64,000 nt of DNA from Apostichopus japonicus (Eukaryota; Echinodermata; Holothuroidea; Aspidochirotida; Stichopodidae), in NCBI RefSeq assembly GCF_037975245.1, contig NC_092569.1:19337501-19401500 (forward strand), read 5' to 3'. Shown piece by piece: positions 12,301-22,573 of the stretch. Below the pieces are notes generated by a model, which ran no database searches, was not told the DNA's origin, and worked only from the letters and a program-made list of their open reading frames with translations. A program made the translations under genes and the position numbers. The number at the start of each line of letters is the position of its first letter. Positions within the stretch are counted from its first letter, which is position 1.

Positions 12301-15300
12301 CCTAAGCCTAATCTTCATCTAATCTATTCATTTTATTTTTGCTTTATTCATTGTTTTTTGTCTAATTTAGCCAACTGCCTGTCCAACTGACTTGTTAAAA
12401 GTCAGTTTGAATTTTCAAATTATAAATCTGTCTTCGTTTCAGTTTGTCTCTGACGAAGATCTAGCTAGGATTGATAAGCCAGGCCCTCTCACTTATTCAG
12501 TTTACGAAATTGTATTTGATCATAAGCTAGACTAAAGTCAAGTATCATTTCAAAATATTTTCGCATCAACTAGAACGATCTTGAAATGTCACAGTTCCTT
12601 CTTGCGTGTTAATACTTTTATACAAAGTGGTGTCGTTGTGGAGTAGAAAAACTCAGACTCAGAACATATTTCGTAATTTATAGAAATTGTCAACCAAACA
12701 CCAAACCACTGCTTGAAGTTATAACCCTTTATTAAGCCAAGTTCGTTATGTTTCGTTACAGAGTTCATAATAAGAATAGCTAATATTTAAGTATATTTTT
12801 CTTATTCTCATAGGCTATGTAAATAACTACATTGAATGGTGTCCAACAAATAAAACCTACAATGAGTGTCAACTTTGCGAGGCTACCTGTGCAGATCCTG
12901 ATAGTTGTATCAATACTTCCTGCAAAGGATCTCATTCGTGTGTCTGTCCTGGAGGATTTTTGATGAACGATGATAACTGCATTAGAATAGAGGACTGCGG
13001 ATGTTACATCGCAAGTGAAACAGATGGAGAGAAAGGTGTATTGTTAAAAGTAAGTATTTTCTTTCAGATTGTGATATCTATTACCAACAGTGTAACAATT
13101 TAAATGATGCTTTCAAAAACTGGGGTTAGTGGATCGATTTGCATTTGCCTCTGACCTCTTCCAACCCGCACCCTCGTCAACTTTGGATATACACAATTTT
13201 GCCAGTAAAGTTAGGAAAACTGATATATCTTGTACGTGTTTGCAGTATTTCATCTTATCACTACTTGAAGAAACCTTTTCAAATCCCTAAAGTTACTTAT
13301 GATACGTGTAACGATTTTCTACTCTCCAGGAAGGAGGAATTTACGTCTCTCCAAACTGTGACAAGAAATGTTCTTGTACGAATAATCATCTTTCGTGTGA
13401 CGATAGTTATCAATGCGATTCTAACGCAGATTGTGAAGAAAGGAACGGTATTTTACAATGTTACTGTCCGCCAGGGTTTAGCGGAGACGGCACACAGTGT
13501 AGGCCTACAGGCGGCACAGTTCCTTCTGACTGTAAAGAACTGTACAACAATGGCGAGAGAACAAGTGGCGTTTATGAAATCAAACCCACCATTTGGCCTG
13601 ACTCTCCGTTTGAAGTTTACTGTAATATGTCTGACGGGGGAGGCTGGACGGTAAGTGTGACAGTTTTTCTTAAACCAGTGATCCGCAAGCTTTTAGGTAG
13701 ACGACACACAAGTCATCCATGAATACCAAACCACGACCCACCAGAGCCCAATTCCTCATAACGGACGTTCAAAATACATAAAACCTAGTTTGGATTGTGA
13801 ATATGATGTTCGATTTGATACCCGTAAGCTAGTTTAAACAACGTTGCTGTATGTAGAACACGGGATTAGGCTGCCCTTTAGACGGAGAAAGTTGAATGCC
13901 TAATTTATTGCCACTAGGAGCGCATTCCCTAAGAGGAAGCATTCTCTATGTTTTGTTAGTACTTTCAGGAATTTATTAGTAGAAACTTCACGAAACTTTA
14001 CATATTGGTTGTTCTTTGGATAAGGGTTGATTTTTTGTGTGTAATTTTTATATTAACGGGCAATAGTTATGGCATCAAAATATTGGTGGTGAGAACCACT
14101 TCTAAATGACTGTAATGATGTAATACATGTATGTTCCTTAAGAACTAAATATTTACGTTGATTGTTTTAGGTATTCCAGCGTCGCGTTGATGATTCACAA
14201 GACTTTTATCTTTATTGGGATGACTACAAGATTGGCTTTGGTAATCGAAGTCGGAACTTCTGGCTCGGAAATGAAAAGATATATAGCTTGACGAACCAAA
14301 GACAGTATGAACTCCGGATCGACTTAGTTGGCCGTTACGGCGCCCCTTACTACGCCAAATACGATTTATTTCGTATCAGTGACGAGAACGATAACTTCAG
14401 GCTAGATGTTGGAGATTATTCTGACGGAGATGCAGGTAGGTTAATTTCTGCCGAATTATCAATCATTTCCTGTTATTTTCGTCAGTTTGACATCATATAT
14501 CATGCTTATATCTCCCGAATTATCAATCCTATCATGTTATTTTTTTTTGTCAGTTTGACATAATATATATTGTTTATTTAAGAACGAAGTATGTAGTACT
14601 ATTTGTATGATATAATTCACTATCCAATCACTTACTAGTTTATACACAATGTTTTGTCTTTGGTGATGATTCGACGGCAGATCCTGGTGACTTACTGTGG
14701 TAATAGTTTGTTGATCCAAGGAAGGTGCATATATCTAGTAGGTAGAAATCTCTGGACAAATAGCTGGACCTTTGGACCTACGAACACTCAAAATCAAGAC
14801 ACTTCAGTTAGTATCATATAAACCCGCCATATCATACAGTACCTAATTATGTTTATACTTCTTTGCATAAGGCACATACATAGGGAAAAGATCAGTAATT
14901 TATATTCGACAAGATAGACCGAATACTAGCAGTAATTGTTAATGTTATCAGACATGTAATGTAACGACCAAATATTACAAATCCATACTCAAAAGGAAAA
15001 TATGGAAACATCACAGGGTAAGATGATTATGTACCCTACGCAAATCTTCATGCACACGTACAGACACACACGCGTGCGCACAAGCACAAACTTAAATATG
15101 CATATTGTATCATTGTACGGTGCTGGACTCCCGAGTAGCTCGTGTTTAGAGGGTACGATAACAGATCTTGACAATTGGAGTTGTTTTAAGTGGTAGGCTA
15201 ACAATTCTAGATATGAACGATTCGTTAAAGTTGATCTCTATTGATTGATTTATTTACTCCTTCTTCTATCAAATTTTTGTCAGCGATAAGTGATGTAAGC

Positions 15301-16372
15301 AAAGATATCACATTTATTCATACCGCCAGCATGCTATATAAAAGTAACGATGATGAGATTATTCTCGTTCGAATACAAAACAGATGCAGTCGACATGCGT
15401 GCTCGCCTAGAACAGCTACGTCATAAAATATCATTGTAGGTCATGTAAAAAAAGCTGACAGCATCAATTAAATATATTCTTAACTATTACATAGCAACAG
15501 TAAACCAAATACACCGTAGCTGTTCTTGTAAAGGAAAGCCGGATCATTGTAATATTGCACTGAATAGAAATGTTCTGCATGACAATTGTCCTCTATTCCA
15601 GTCTTGAAAACTTATAGATAAAAATAAAATCAGATGTAAGGATGACAAAACAAAGTTATTCAAAATGAGGACACATGAATGAACTTCCTTTAATTTACAA
15701 ACGGCCAGATCGGGGAACTCTTGCGGTACTTATGAATATTACGATGAAAGTAGTGCATACTTCGACCATGTCGGAATTTTTTTTATTGATGTCATCATGA
15801 AAGAAAATTCGTTACAAAAAAAAAAAAAACTAAACGCTTTCACAATATGAACAATAGTTCAACAACATAATAAGCCAAACATAATATTTGACAACCCCTT
15901 TCCCTCCCCCTTCCCTTTCTACATATTTTCGTGTTTAATAATCATAGATATAACACGACGTTTAGTTTAACACACGTTAATTAAAATCAAAATCACATTT
16001 AATATCTAATTGTTGGAAGAACATTTTGCTAAGTATACTGAATCGATGCAATGAACTAATTTTTAAATTTCTTTCTGTTTCTTCTTCTTTTGTTTTTATT
16101 TAACAGGTGATTCGCTGACCTATCATGATGACAAACCGTTCACTACACGAGACAACGATAACGATGACGTCGACTATAGTTATTTTAGCTCCGAAGGTAA
16201 CAATGGAGCCCGTTATTATGATGGTGCATGGTGGTACGGTGATTATTATTATTCATCTCTAAACAGTCCCTATGGGAGTTATTACTTTTATTGGTATAGC
16301 CTTCCAGGAAATTCTTATTATAACATAAAATTTACAGAAATGAAAGTTCGCGCAATCGATGAAGAACAATAA
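6247..16372 (+). CDS. FREP copy A: secreted half-FBG / TIL / TILa / EGF-like / FBG protein, eight exons
   Basis: Joined exons are 6247-6330, 9651-9696, 11002-11168, 11671-11935, 12814-13049, 13330-13650, 14171-14435 and 16107-16372. They total 1650 nt, all junctions are GT-AG, and all phases agree (0,1,0,1,0,0,1), giving 549 residues. Order: signal peptide (1-28); linker; FBG N-terminal half (about 57-187); TIL domain with ten cysteines (197-249); TILa-like segment (251-289); EGF-like (289-323); complete FBG (about 334-545). FBG hallmarks present are SGVYEIKP, GGGWTVFQRR, YWDDYKIGFGN, FWLGNEKI, YELRIDL, the calcium-site DNDND, GAWWY and the terminal KFTEMKVR. The canonical second disulfide is absent (G495, Y508). 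N-glycosylation sequons occur at NRS, NRT and NKT. By family it is expected to be a secreted lectin-like recognition protein; its ligand is unknown. It is the only copy with no visible lesion. Confidence 0.85.
9651..9696 (+). CDS. Gene A exon 2: short linker (SNQQLFVGATESKVH)
   Basis: The acceptor TTTACTCAG ends at 9650 and the donor GTGAGT starts at 9697. The 46-nt exon takes phase 0 in and gives phase 1 out, matching exon 3. The same exon occurs at 28460-28505 (B) and 52586-52628 (C, one codon shorter), so selection on it seems likely. Confidence 0.75.
11002..11168 (+). CDS. Gene A exon 3: start of first FBG domain
   Basis: This exon encodes the A-subdomain motif: DCHEVLHRC, SSGVYLIKPDG, PFEVYCD and GGWT. 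C58 and C89 correspond to the conserved first FBG disulfide. C65 is an extra cysteine with no partner in this half domain. The donor is GTACGT. Confidence 0.9.
11671..11935 (+). CDS. Gene A exon 4: middle of first FBG domain
   Basis: It continues IIQRRFDG, WEDYQLGFG, ELWIGNKRL, YQLRIDL and FRISDD, ending phase 1 at GTAAAT. No exon for the FBG C-terminal part (calcium site, WWY) follows. The next exon encodes a TIL domain, so the first FBG is only a half domain. Confidence 0.9.
12814..13049 (+). CDS. Gene A exon 5: TIL (trypsin inhibitor-like) cysteine-rich domain
   Basis: Ten cysteines at residues 197, 206, 209, 213, 219, 224, 230, 232, 243 and 249 match the TIL pattern (CPTNKTYNEC, CKGSHSCVCPGGF, CIRIEDCGC). 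TIL domains occur as protease inhibitors and as spacers in mucin, zonadhesin and FCGBP-like proteins. Here a structural role is more likely, because a TILa-like segment follows directly. Confidence 0.85.
13330..13650 (+). CDS. Gene A exon 6: TILa-like, EGF-like and start of second FBG
   Basis: Residues 267-288 (GGIYVSPNCDKKCSC) look like a TILa/VWC segment. The six cysteines at 289, 295, 301, 310, 312 and 323, with CYCPPGFSGDG, form an EGF-like domain. From D333-C334 the second FBG starts (SGVYEIKP, FEVYCNM, GGGWT). The donor GTAAGT falls at the same FBG position as that of exon 3. Confidence 0.9.
14171..14435 (+). CDS. Gene A exon 7: middle of second FBG domain
   Basis: It encodes VFQRRVDDSQDFYLYWDDYK, FGNRSRNFWLGNEKI, YELRIDL and FRISDENDNFRLDVGDYSDG. 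It has the same length (265 nt) and phases (0 in, 1 out) as exon 4, showing that exons 3-4 and 6-7 came from one duplicated FBG exon pair. Confidence 0.92.
16107..16372 (+). CDS. Gene A exon 8: C-terminal part of second FBG and stop
   Basis: It begins GDSLTYHDDKPF, keeps the calcium-loop acidic motif RDNDNDD, and ends KFTEMKVRAIDEEQ plus TAA. The middle is Tyr-rich (GAWWYGDYYY), and both cysteines usual here are replaced by G495 and Y508. The stop codon overlaps an AATAAA at 16368-16373. Confidence 0.9.
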
Positions 16373-16714
16373 AGAACCTACAACGGCCTGTATGAAACTA
16401 TAGCACAAGAACAGTTTCCAACAGTTAAAATATAATGATGTATTGCTTCTATGTTTTGTGTATCGTAATGGCAATGCTTTTATCAATAATTATGTTACAA
16501 AACATGCTGACTCCTTTTCTTTTCTTTTTTAGTTTAGTTCGACAGAACTTCCATTCCATGTAAACGATTGGTAACTATGCACTATGGTTTGTGTATTGCT
16601 TACAAAATTGGACCTCTCCCCCCCCCACCCTAATGTTCTCAATGTTTCAACTTTTTGAGTTCTCTTAAATTTCCAAACGCAGAAATGAATATGAGAGACA
16701 GTTGCTGGATAAAA

Positions 16715-16720
16715 AATAAA
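16715..16720 (+). terminator. Candidate polyadenylation signal of gene A
   Basis: AATAAA followed by CG, about 345 bases after the stop. The same AATAAACG occurs at matching distances after B (35801) and C (59362), which favours it over the AATAAA overlapping the stop codon. Confidence 0.45.
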
Positions 16721-16854
16721 CGAAAAGCCAATATATAAGCAAACATGGCGAGACCTGTCGGAGCTTGTGGTTTGCAGAATTCTATCGAAATTAGACCATT
16801 ATGTCTTATGCATTCATTGTATTTATTTAGTCTTTCCCCAATCTTCAATCGTAA

Positions 16855-17245
16855 CACGTTGATAGTAGTTTATAAACACGCCTAGCCCTAACTTTTTTTT
16901 ATAGTAGATATAAAGTACACCTTACCGTTATGTGTTTTTAAATACACCATGCCCTAACATGTTTTAAAATACGCCTAACTCTCACATGTTTATATAAGTT
17001 TGTAAATACGCTTACTCCCAAACTTATGTATAGTAGTTATGTAATGCACCTTACCCTAGCATATTCTTAAATACACCTTACCCTAACATGTTTTAAAATA
17101 CGCCTAACTCTAACATGTTTATATGTTTTTAAATACGCCTACTCACAAACTTATTTATAAGTAGTTATGAAATGCACCTTACTCTAGCACGTTCTTAAAT
17201 ACACTTTACCCTGACATGTTTTTAAATACGCCTAACCCTAATGTA
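16855..17245. repeat. Telomere-like degenerate tandem repeat downstream of gene A
   Basis: Units of roughly 28 bases resemble AAATACGCCTTACCCTAACA followed by a T-rich stretch. A higher-order period of about 137 bases shows in the two CACAAACTTAT / ACTCCCAAACTTAT blocks (near 17016 and 17142). Related repeats follow B and C. Confidence 0.75.
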
Positions 17246-17249
17246 TTAG

Positions 17250-18829
17250 TTTAATAATTGCAACTGGAACTTACTAATAGGCGATATCTTTCTTAGGGTA
17301 AAAAATGATGTCCTGCTTACTTTATACAAAAAAAAAAAAAAAAACATTTAACTTAATTGATACAGACTATATCACTGGGGAGGGAATTCACAATTTCCCG
17401 TTTGCTTTATTTCTATTTTTTCTTTACCACTATAAAGTCTCGAACGAAGTCAATGGAGCGCCCCCCTTTAACTTTTCCTCATTTCTCTAACCCGTATGGT
17501 GGTATAAGTGTTATATAGTGTTGTTCCGAACGCTCCAATCTCCAGAACAAGCGGCTGGTTTGAAGATAGGTCAAAGATAGAAACGGGAACACGCACGCCC
17601 CTAGGTGGTGACGTAGGTTTCCGGCTCTCAGCAAAAATGATCGACTAAAATATAAAGATTCCAACCATTTTCTAATACATTTTCCAGGATGTAAATATGT
17701 AAATATAACCTTACAGATGTGATATTAAACACATTTTTGCAACGAAAACAATATGTACCAACATTCATCACGACTATAATAATTCCCCAGTCATAGTATG
17801 GTAACAACACATTAATTATTTACGAACACAAAATGTAACACTTTATAAGATTCGTAAGTTCTTAATTCTTGGTTACCGTCTTCCTTGATCAACGATGATA
17901 TTCCACTTCAAAATGTCTTCATGACTAATCTCTTATACGTTTCTTTTTACGTACCAACTCAATTAAATGCTTTCTCGAAATCCTCCCTAGGGTTTGCTAT
18001 TGAAGATGAAGAAATGTTTAATGATGGCTTCATTTTTTCTTTTGTTTTCTTTAAAGCAAAATTGCAGTTCAGATTATTCCATGCCCTATGGTATGAATAT
18101 TGAATGCAATTCACGACAAAGTATATTTATTGTATACTCTGGCAAATAGATCGCAGCCATCTAGAGAAATAGCATTAAATGTACTTACATGGTAAGGACT
18201 CTTAATTAGTTTAACGACAGCATCCTGAGCTCTCTCTCTCATGACACCCGGTCTCCCAACACGATGCGACGACGATAGGCGTTAACATCCAAACAGTGAA
18301 AACAAGAAAAGAGAAGTTACTTTCAAAATTTATCTACTGCCGCAAACACTAATAAATAACTGCCGGCCCAGCTACTAGATTACTATCTCGTGGCAATTTC
18401 TGGTGAATTAAGTTACAATAATATTGAGCTTCTTTAAGATGTATCTCCTCTGTATGGAAAGTAATTTCGGAGTGTCTTCCAAAATATCCATAATTTCGCC
18501 TTCCGAAAATAAGAAAGGACATTTTAATAAACAAAGCTAAACCCGCTTAAGCTGCTTATTTACGTAACCAATTCCGGTCATTAGGACATTTTGAGAAGCT
18601 GTGTATAAAAAAAAAGGTTTTTATACTCTACATATTAAATAAATCCAAACAAAGCATAACCTGGCGCTTAAATCCAGTCTTTCATGAAATTTCTTTAGGG
18701 AATACGGGATTAACCAAATACTTGAACATGTCTAGCCGCGATAAGGCAATCAATATATCCAAATGTTTGTTTAATCGCATGAATTACAGCCTCTAAGATT
18801 AACCGTGACGATGTTTATATATGATTTTA
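17250..18829. other. Unassigned block splitting the tandem repeat
   Basis: Copies B and C pass directly from the tandem repeat to block F, but here about 1.6 kb lies between the two repeat parts. It contains a poly-A run near 17328 and short frames without family patterns. It may be an insertion; no clear terminal repeats or target duplications were found. Confidence 0.35.
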
Positions 18830-18925
18830 AAAACGCATAACTCTAACATTTGTATAGTCGTTATAAAATACGCCTTACCCTAACAACTTTTGTCAAATGG
18901 CCTTACCCGATCATGTGTTAAGCAT
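18830..18925. repeat. Second part of the telomere-like repeat
   Basis: It contains AAAACGCATAACTCTAACAT and ATACGCCTTACCCTAACAAC, the same family as 16855-17245, and leads directly into block F. Confidence 0.6.
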
Positions 18926-18959
18926 GAAAAAATAAACTTGTTTAAAGGTACGTAATATA

Positions 18960-20232
18960 TATACATATAAATCGTATATTGAATTAATTTAACTAATGAG
19001 ACATCCCTGTCGGTGAGAATCTACAATGACATCCGTTCAGCATAAAAATCAATCCCAAATCATATTACTGTAACGCGTACTCAAACTCAGTTTCAATCAA
19101 CGACGTACATATGATTTCAAAGGAGGCGCTGTGTGATTCTAATTTCTCTCGACTCGGTGCATTTTTGAAGATTTTGGAACGGGCGTCCTGAGCCCCGGTG
19201 AGGTGGTCTCATATTTAGTGAATGCAATGGAAATAATGCCCACACTGAGATTTACACATCCACTTCGACCGGGGTTCTAGTAGCCAATGTTGTTATTAGT
19301 TTTGTTATACATTTGACCCTGTGACGTTTGACCCATCACTGACGAAGGTACTACAAGACAACGCCAGGTACACATCCTACAAGTTCATCGGCTTCAGGTT
19401 AAGGAGGAGCAGACTGCCTGGTACACTTTTTGTTCATACACAGACACATAAAATCTCGCACACTCATCACCATGACATATAAGTTTTAGACCACTATGTC
19501 CTAAATGGTAAATCTACCCCATTTGATTGAATCACACTAAGGAATCCCTCTTCCAATGTCCACCAGTTTCAGTTACAAGTTCTGCTACAACTTTTATTTA
19601 GCCACCTTCCAAAATCCCTTTTCCAACAAAATGAGATAAAGGCTCTGCCTGCATTGCTCTTAATATAGATAGTCTAAAATACTGATCTCCCTCTTTCCTT
19701 CCCATCGCACCCCTTTCCCTTCCCATCTGTCCCTCTCGCTCTTCCCTCTCCCCTCTTTCAGTACCCACTCTTCTCCCACTTCCCCTCCCTTCCTCACGGT
19801 AGCCTTTGTAAGTCGCTGAAGAATCACAAACTGTCTATATGCCTACACATAGTCAACCAGGGCAATATTTGCTGATTCTACGACTGGAAGTCAACAAACG
19901 TGCTGTAGGCTGTACTGTATATTATCGCTTGGCGATTGCTGTGCAGCGCCACTATTCAATCAGCCAACGCTCGACATACAAAAACAGTTACATTTGTACA
20001 GCTGCATATGTTATGGAGATTTGCTTACCATAGTATCCTAACCCAATCACACTTCACGGACAGTAAAGCTATGACAGAAACCGTTAACAGTAATTAAAAT
20101 AATAGTAAGAGTTAAATTGGGATCGGAATGGCCGTTCTAACCAAACCGTGGAAGAAAATGGGTCAGACAAACAGAGAGTGTTGTCAACAAGGTGGAAGCA
20201 GCATGTAAGTGCCAAACCTCGAAGTCCTTGGC
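18960..20232 (+). repeat. Flank block F, copy 1
   Basis: It is shared with blocks near 36290, 41120 and 59570. Landmarks are GTGAGAATCTACAATGACAT (near 19012), CCCCGGTGAGGTGGTCT (near 19193), TTCATCGGCTTCAGGTTAAG (near 19383), and a CT-rich stretch near 19690-19790. This copy lacks the middle section found in copy 2. It ends with a small exon-like element (20128-20204). Confidence 0.7.
20128..20204 (+). other. Exon-like element with a KPW N-terminus, copy 1
   Basis: An ATG in good context (GGAATGGCC) opens 25 codons up to the donor GTAAGT at 20205; the frame begins MAVLTKPWKK. A related element occurs at 43119-43197, also ending exactly at GTAAGT, but indels put the two in different frames after about ten residues. 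The KPWE start of the other copy recalls the N-terminus of peroxin-13 proteins; this is a weak resemblance only. No downstream exon was found, so it is probably a duplicated first-exon remnant. Confidence 0.3.
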
Positions 20233-20914
20233 TTACGTTAGCCTAAAAAAACAACTTAGACAGGCCCAATACAAATATACTGTATCATTTGGTATGTCTA
20301 GCATAGGCTTATACTAAGTGTATTGTCCTAGGATTTAACTTTCAGTGATGCGTTCCTTAGTCATACTTCATCCATAAGAATGACTGATGGTAATTATTGT
20401 AGAGCGAATGCGCGTCACAATATTGTATTCGTTAGATTAATCGTCCATTAGGCATTCGGTGCAAAGCACCGTATGTTCGTAAAATTTCGTTAACTAGGCG
20501 AGGTTACAGTAACATTACAGACATTACATAGCTTGTAATTGCATGGTGGCCCTTGTACTTTCTAGTTGGTATTATAGAAAAAAAACAGTCTTGAAAAGGA
20601 ACAGCCGTAATATACTTAACACTGGCCCAAAGTTAATAAGACTACATAGGCCTAGCTGTATTATCTGCAGTATTCTACTACAGTGCACTGTACTGTAGGC
20701 TAGGTATAGTAACGGATAGTTACGTTAATTTTAAGCTACCGTGTTAAGTAAGCACAGTGCAAACGCAAGTGCTGATGATAAGTTAGGCCTCATGTGCCCA
20801 CTGATGCAAATGTTATCAAAATTAGCTACATGACAGAAATGTCAGTTGCAGTTCGCCAATATAAATATCATACTAAAATAATAAGAAAGTTGTACTATTT
20901 ACCCTGCTAACCTT
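20233..20914. other. Intergenic stretch, nothing recognisable
   Basis: This AT-rich stretch contains AGGCCTAGCTG and a locally self-complementary segment (ACAGTGCACTGT near 20681). No coding pattern is visible. Confidence 0.5.
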
Positions 20915-21682
20915 TCAGTCGTCTGTGATAATGGCGTATATAATGGTGGGTGGACGGTACATAGTTTGAATTATAATATTGATGCCAAACATCAGCCGAA
21001 AATTCAGCTTTAACACCTAATGAGCAAAGTTTTGTACTGTGATCTTTCATGTTCCCCTAATCCTTTACACTATTTTATGATCATGTTTACTTTTTTTTTC
21101 TTTTTCATCTTTTTCTTTTATAAATTTGATCACAATGTACATTCCAAGCTAAAATACAAAGAAAGTTTTCCTATTTACTCTGCTAGAACTCGCTTCATTT
21201 GTTATTTTTTTTTCCAGAATGTATCTTAATATGCATATCAAATATTACTTGCATTCACTCCATTGACAAACTCCGAAACCTATAGTAGATTTTCAGACGT
21301 CATCAAAAATCCCACGGACACACCCAAAATTTCTTACGAACCACATTGGAGTTGACCACGAAGACTAGTTTAAAAATTGATTTGTTACGCAAACCATCCA
21401 AAAAAAGATATCCCTGTTGCCGTATGTAACATATGTAGGTACCAAATAGTCGACAAAACTTTGAGATTTTAAGATTGGCTTGATTTTTTGCTATTGTGAG
21501 GGCTTTCCCTAAGAGGAAACATTATATTAGCATATACATTTTTTGACGGGGGAGGGGGGGGGGGGGGTTGGATCAACAGACAAATATGAATGAACTCAAA
21601 ATATTGGTGGTGGGAAACACTTTCAAATTACTAAATGTCTGTATGTTCCTTCAGAACTGAATCTTTACGTCGATTGTTAGAG

Positions 21683-21884
21683 GTATTCCAGCGTCGCGTT
21701 GATGATTCAGAGTACAATTATCTTTATTGGGATGACTACAAGATTGCCTTTGCTGATCGAATTCAGAATTTCTGGCTCGGAAATGAAAACATATATATCG
21801 TGACGACCCAAAGACAATATGAACTCTGGATCGACTTTGTTAACCTTTAAGGTGATTCTTACTACGCCAAATACGATTTCTTTC
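21683..21884 (+). pseudogene. Relic D exon 7, first part
   Basis: It reads VFQRRVDDSEYNYLYWDDYK, FWLGNENIY and YELWIDF, then stops at TAA (21848-21850) where the other copies have an aspartate-glycine loop. Downstream YYAKYDFFRI is still readable before the LINE insertion. Confidence 0.8.
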
Positions 21885-22573
21885 GTATCTTGGATATTCT
21901 GCAATTCTAATTTATTGATGGAGAAGCACATTTCACACATTTGCAGATCTGGTTTTTGCCACCTTCGGAATACTAGTCGTCAGCTCAAAAACTGGTCCAT
22001 GATTTAGTTTCGTCGAGAATTTATTGGTGTGATTCACTGATCGCTGGACTTCCTATCTGTAAGTTGAAACCTTAAATTGGCGTTCAGAATACTGCCGCCA
22101 AAATTGTAGTTGAGGCTCGTGGTACGACCATATCACAGACATTTTTATCAGATTTCATTGGTTACCTTTTTGTTCAAAGAGTTTCAAATTATTGTTGTTA
22201 GTTGAAAAAAGCCCCTCATGGCCTAGCCCAGCTTTATTTATGTGAATTGGTTCAGTGGTTAGTTCCTGTTAGAAGTCTTCGCTCAGGTTCTATATATATA
22301 TATAGCGAAAAAGAAGTCTGTCACAGAGTCTAAGAGTAATGAAACATTTTTATGAGATTTTATATAAATATCATGCTTTTGATAATTTAGGTCCACGACG
22401 TTTCAACGCTTCTCCTCCATATGTCCGTTCTAGTCAAACTCATAACGTCTTTAAAAGTCGCATCAAAACACATTTATGCAAAATTCCTTTAATCTCTAAT
22501 TTGTGTACTTTCTTTCATGTTAAAAGTTTATTGAGTTTCAAAGATTCAACATTATTTTATTATTTGTAACATT
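21885..22573 (+). mobile_element. 3' fragment of a non-LTR retrotransposon (LINE) inside relic D exon 7
   Basis: Degenerate frames read like the C-terminal end of a LINE reverse transcriptase ORF: QNTAAKIV, then MA-PSFIY, then FNASPPYVRSSQ and FKSRIKTHL. These match the usual order of LQN-AA, HGLAP-YL and FK-LKTHLF. It is interrupted by a TATA microsatellite near 22291. The flanks TTCGTA (about 21885) and TTCGTA (about 22570) may be the target-site duplication. Confidence 0.6.

Noticed and set aside
11936-12813. A hidden FBG C-terminal exon between exons 4 and 5
   Set aside because: No DNDND, WWY or TEMK-type coding was found in this intron in any of the copies, and the phases of exons 4 and 5 already match.
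13139-13654. Plus-strand 171-residue frame overlapping exon 6 (similar frames at 32153-32668 and 55853-56290)
   Set aside because: It is a shadow frame: the true frame of exon 6 carries the TILa-like, EGF-like and FBG motifs with correct splice phases. The shadow persists because the exons are conserved at DNA level.
14989-15204. Minus- and plus-strand frames in intron 7 repeated near 57626-57841
   Set aside because: They recur only because the A and C introns are near identical; there are no coding patterns or splice sites.
16368-16373. AATAAA overlapping the stop codon of gene A as the polyadenylation signal
   Set aside because: It is not conserved in B or C, whereas the AATAAACG about 340 bases downstream is.
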